The position numbers and the translations under genes were made by a program. From Acidobacteriota bacterium (GTDB lineage: Bacteria; Acidobacteriota; Vicinamibacteria; Vicinamibacterales; UBA8438), in the NCBI GenBank assembly GCA_011523485.1, contig WTGR01000316.1:1-23399 (forward strand): 23,399 bases of DNA, read 5' to 3'. How positions within the stretch are numbered: the first letter of the stretch is position 1; each line of letters opens with the position of its first letter. The notes below the pieces were generated by a model. It had not been told where the DNA came from. It did not search any database and was given only the letters and a program-made list of their open reading frames with translations. Below are positions 22,493-23,399 of this stretch, in pieces.

Positions 22493-23398
22493 CTACGTTT
22501 CGGTGAGCGGGACGCATTGCAGGCCGTGCGCGGCGGCCACCGCTTCGTGCGTCACGTGACCGTCGACGATGTTCACCCCCTTGGCGAGCGCCGGGTCGCG
22601 CGCGGCGGCGACGCGCCAGCCGCGGTCGGCGATCGCCAGCGCGTAGGCCATCGTGGCGTTGGTCAGGGCATAGGTCGACGTGTGCGGGACCGCGCCCGGC
22701 ATGTTGGAGACGCAGTAGTGGACCACGCCCTCCTCGACGTAGCGCGGGTCGTGGTGGGTGGTCGGCCGGCTGGTCTCGGCGCAGCCCCCCTGGTCGACGG
22801 CGACATCGACGAGCGCGGATCCCGGTTCCATCTGCGCCAGGTGGGCGCGGGTGACGAGGCGCGGCGTGCGGGCGCCCGGAATGAGGACTGAGCAGAGAAC
22901 CAGGTCGGCGGACGCCACGGCGCCCTCGATGTTCGCGGCGTTCGACATCAGCGTGGTGACGTGGCCCTGGACGACGTCCCGGACGTAGGCGAGGCGCAAC
23001 GGGTTGATGTCGACGATGGTGACGTCCGCCCCGAACCCGACGCCCACCACGCAGGCGTTGAGGCCGACGACACCGGCCCCGATGATGGTCACCCGGCCCC
23101 GCCGGACGCCGGAGACCCCGGGCAGCAGGATGCCCTTGCCGCCGGAACGCATCTCCAGCGACGCGGCGCCGGCCTGGATCGACAGCCGCCCGGCGACCTC
23201 CGACATCGGCACGAGCAGCGGCAGCGTCCCGTCGGCGAGCTGCACCGTCTCGTAGCCGATACCGACCACGCGGCGATCGAGCAGCCGGGTGGTCAACTCA
23301 CGCGATGCGGCCAGATGGAGGTAGGTGAAGACGATCTGGCCGGACCGCATCCGGTCGAACTCGGGATCGAGCGGTTCCTTCACCTTGAGGACGAGATC
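22493..23398 (-). CDS. ald: Alanine dehydrogenase, C-terminal part (5' end outside window)
   Basis: The frame is open to the window edge and reads DLVLKVKEPLDPEF at its visible start, so the gene begins outside. The 301 residues seen are most of a roughly 370-residue alanine dehydrogenase, which interconverts L-alanine and pyruvate plus ammonia with NAD. The substrate-binding Lys in KVKEP and the catalytic His in FTYLHLAAS are present. So is the Rossmann motif IIGAGVVGLNACVVGVGFGA with VTIVDINPLRLAYV. VDVAVDQGGCAETSRPTTHH and VSNMPGAVPHTSTYALTNAT complete the family signature. The C-terminus is normal. It is encoded on the same strand as the second Uma2 gene, 184 bases upstream of it; that spacer contains nothing I recognise. 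Confidence 0.93.
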   Translation of the reverse strand, partial: DLVLKVKEPLDPEFDRMRSGQIVFTYLHLAASRELTTRLLDRRVVGIGYETVQLADGTLPLLVPMSEVAGRLSIQAGAASLEMRSGGKGILLPGVSGVRRGRVTIIGAGVVGLNACVVGVGFGADVTIVDINPLRLAYVRDVVQGHVTTLMSNAANIEGAVASADLVLCSVLIPGARTPRLVTRAHLAQMEPGSALVDVAVDQGGCAETSRPTTHHDPRYVEEGVVHYCVSNMPGAVPHTSTYALTNATMAYALAIADRGWRVAAARDPALAKGVNIVDGHVTHEAVAAAHGLQCVPLTET

Positions 23399-23399
23399 C

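Noticed and set aside
1..23399. CRISPR array, tRNA, rRNA or complete insertion sequence
   Set aside because: Read on both strands, I saw no regularly spaced repeats, no tRNA-like T-loop motif (GGTTCRANNCC) in a cloverleaf context, no conserved rRNA segments and no transposase ORF.

Overview
The window is GC-rich bacterial chromosome. Gene content points to an Acidobacteriota-like organism, perhaps Vicinamibacteria: a DUF1552 C-terminus followed by a secreted ankyrin protein, many Ala/Arg/Gly-rich secreted or lipid-anchored proteins, a MoxR/Bat cluster, Uma2-type proteins and CTAG-targeting miniature inverted-repeat elements. The taxonomy is inferred from style and neighbourhood only. I found no rRNA, tRNA, CRISPR array or transposase.

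Left part (1-8010), accessory. The end of a DUF1552 gene is followed by a secreted ankyrin-repeat protein. Its stop codon lies inside the left end of a 154-bp MITE-like element. Two small unknown genes follow, then a stretch of gene fragments, and two divergent lipoprotein genes (TPR and PEGA-like). Next comes a gene graveyard at 4397-5813: an N-terminally truncated, frameshifted amidohydrolase is joined in frame to the back half of a DesK-type histidine kinase, and the DesR-type response regulator after it has lost its middle. Then come a small coiled-coil/membrane protein, a TauE/SafE-type permease on the minus strand, and a MNT/HepT-like nucleotidyltransferase-HEPN pair whose HEPN motif is altered.

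Middle part (8129-20107), the core. A minus-strand pair (DUF4340 membrane protein, then Uma2 protein) diverges from a nine-gene plus-strand operon: MoxR ATPase, DUF58 protein, BatD-like small membrane protein, BatA, BatB, BatC, BatD, BatE and a DegP/HtrA-like lipoprotein protease. Most junctions overlap by one to four bases. The logic is that of the Bacteroides aerotolerance (Bat) systems: an AAA+ MoxR ATPase works with VWA proteins at the inner membrane and TPR/Ig-like partners in the periplasm, here with a periplasmic serine protease added.

Right part (20125-23399). A MarR-family regulator converges on the protease gene and diverges from a secreted protein gene. A second Uma2 protein and the 3' part of alanine dehydrogenase follow on the minus strand.

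The most interesting signal is regulatory. The marR intergenic region holds a perfect 15-bp palindrome (GTCAAGACTCTTGAC) overlapping the -35 elements of both divergent promoters. Nearly the same palindrome (GTCAAGATTCTTGAT, with the same TCAAGA-N-TCTTGA core) sits 10 kb away in the MoxR/DUF4340 divergent promoter with the same -35 geometry. I infer that this MarR protein represses itself, the secreted protein, the Bat operon and DUF4340/Uma2 as one local regulon.
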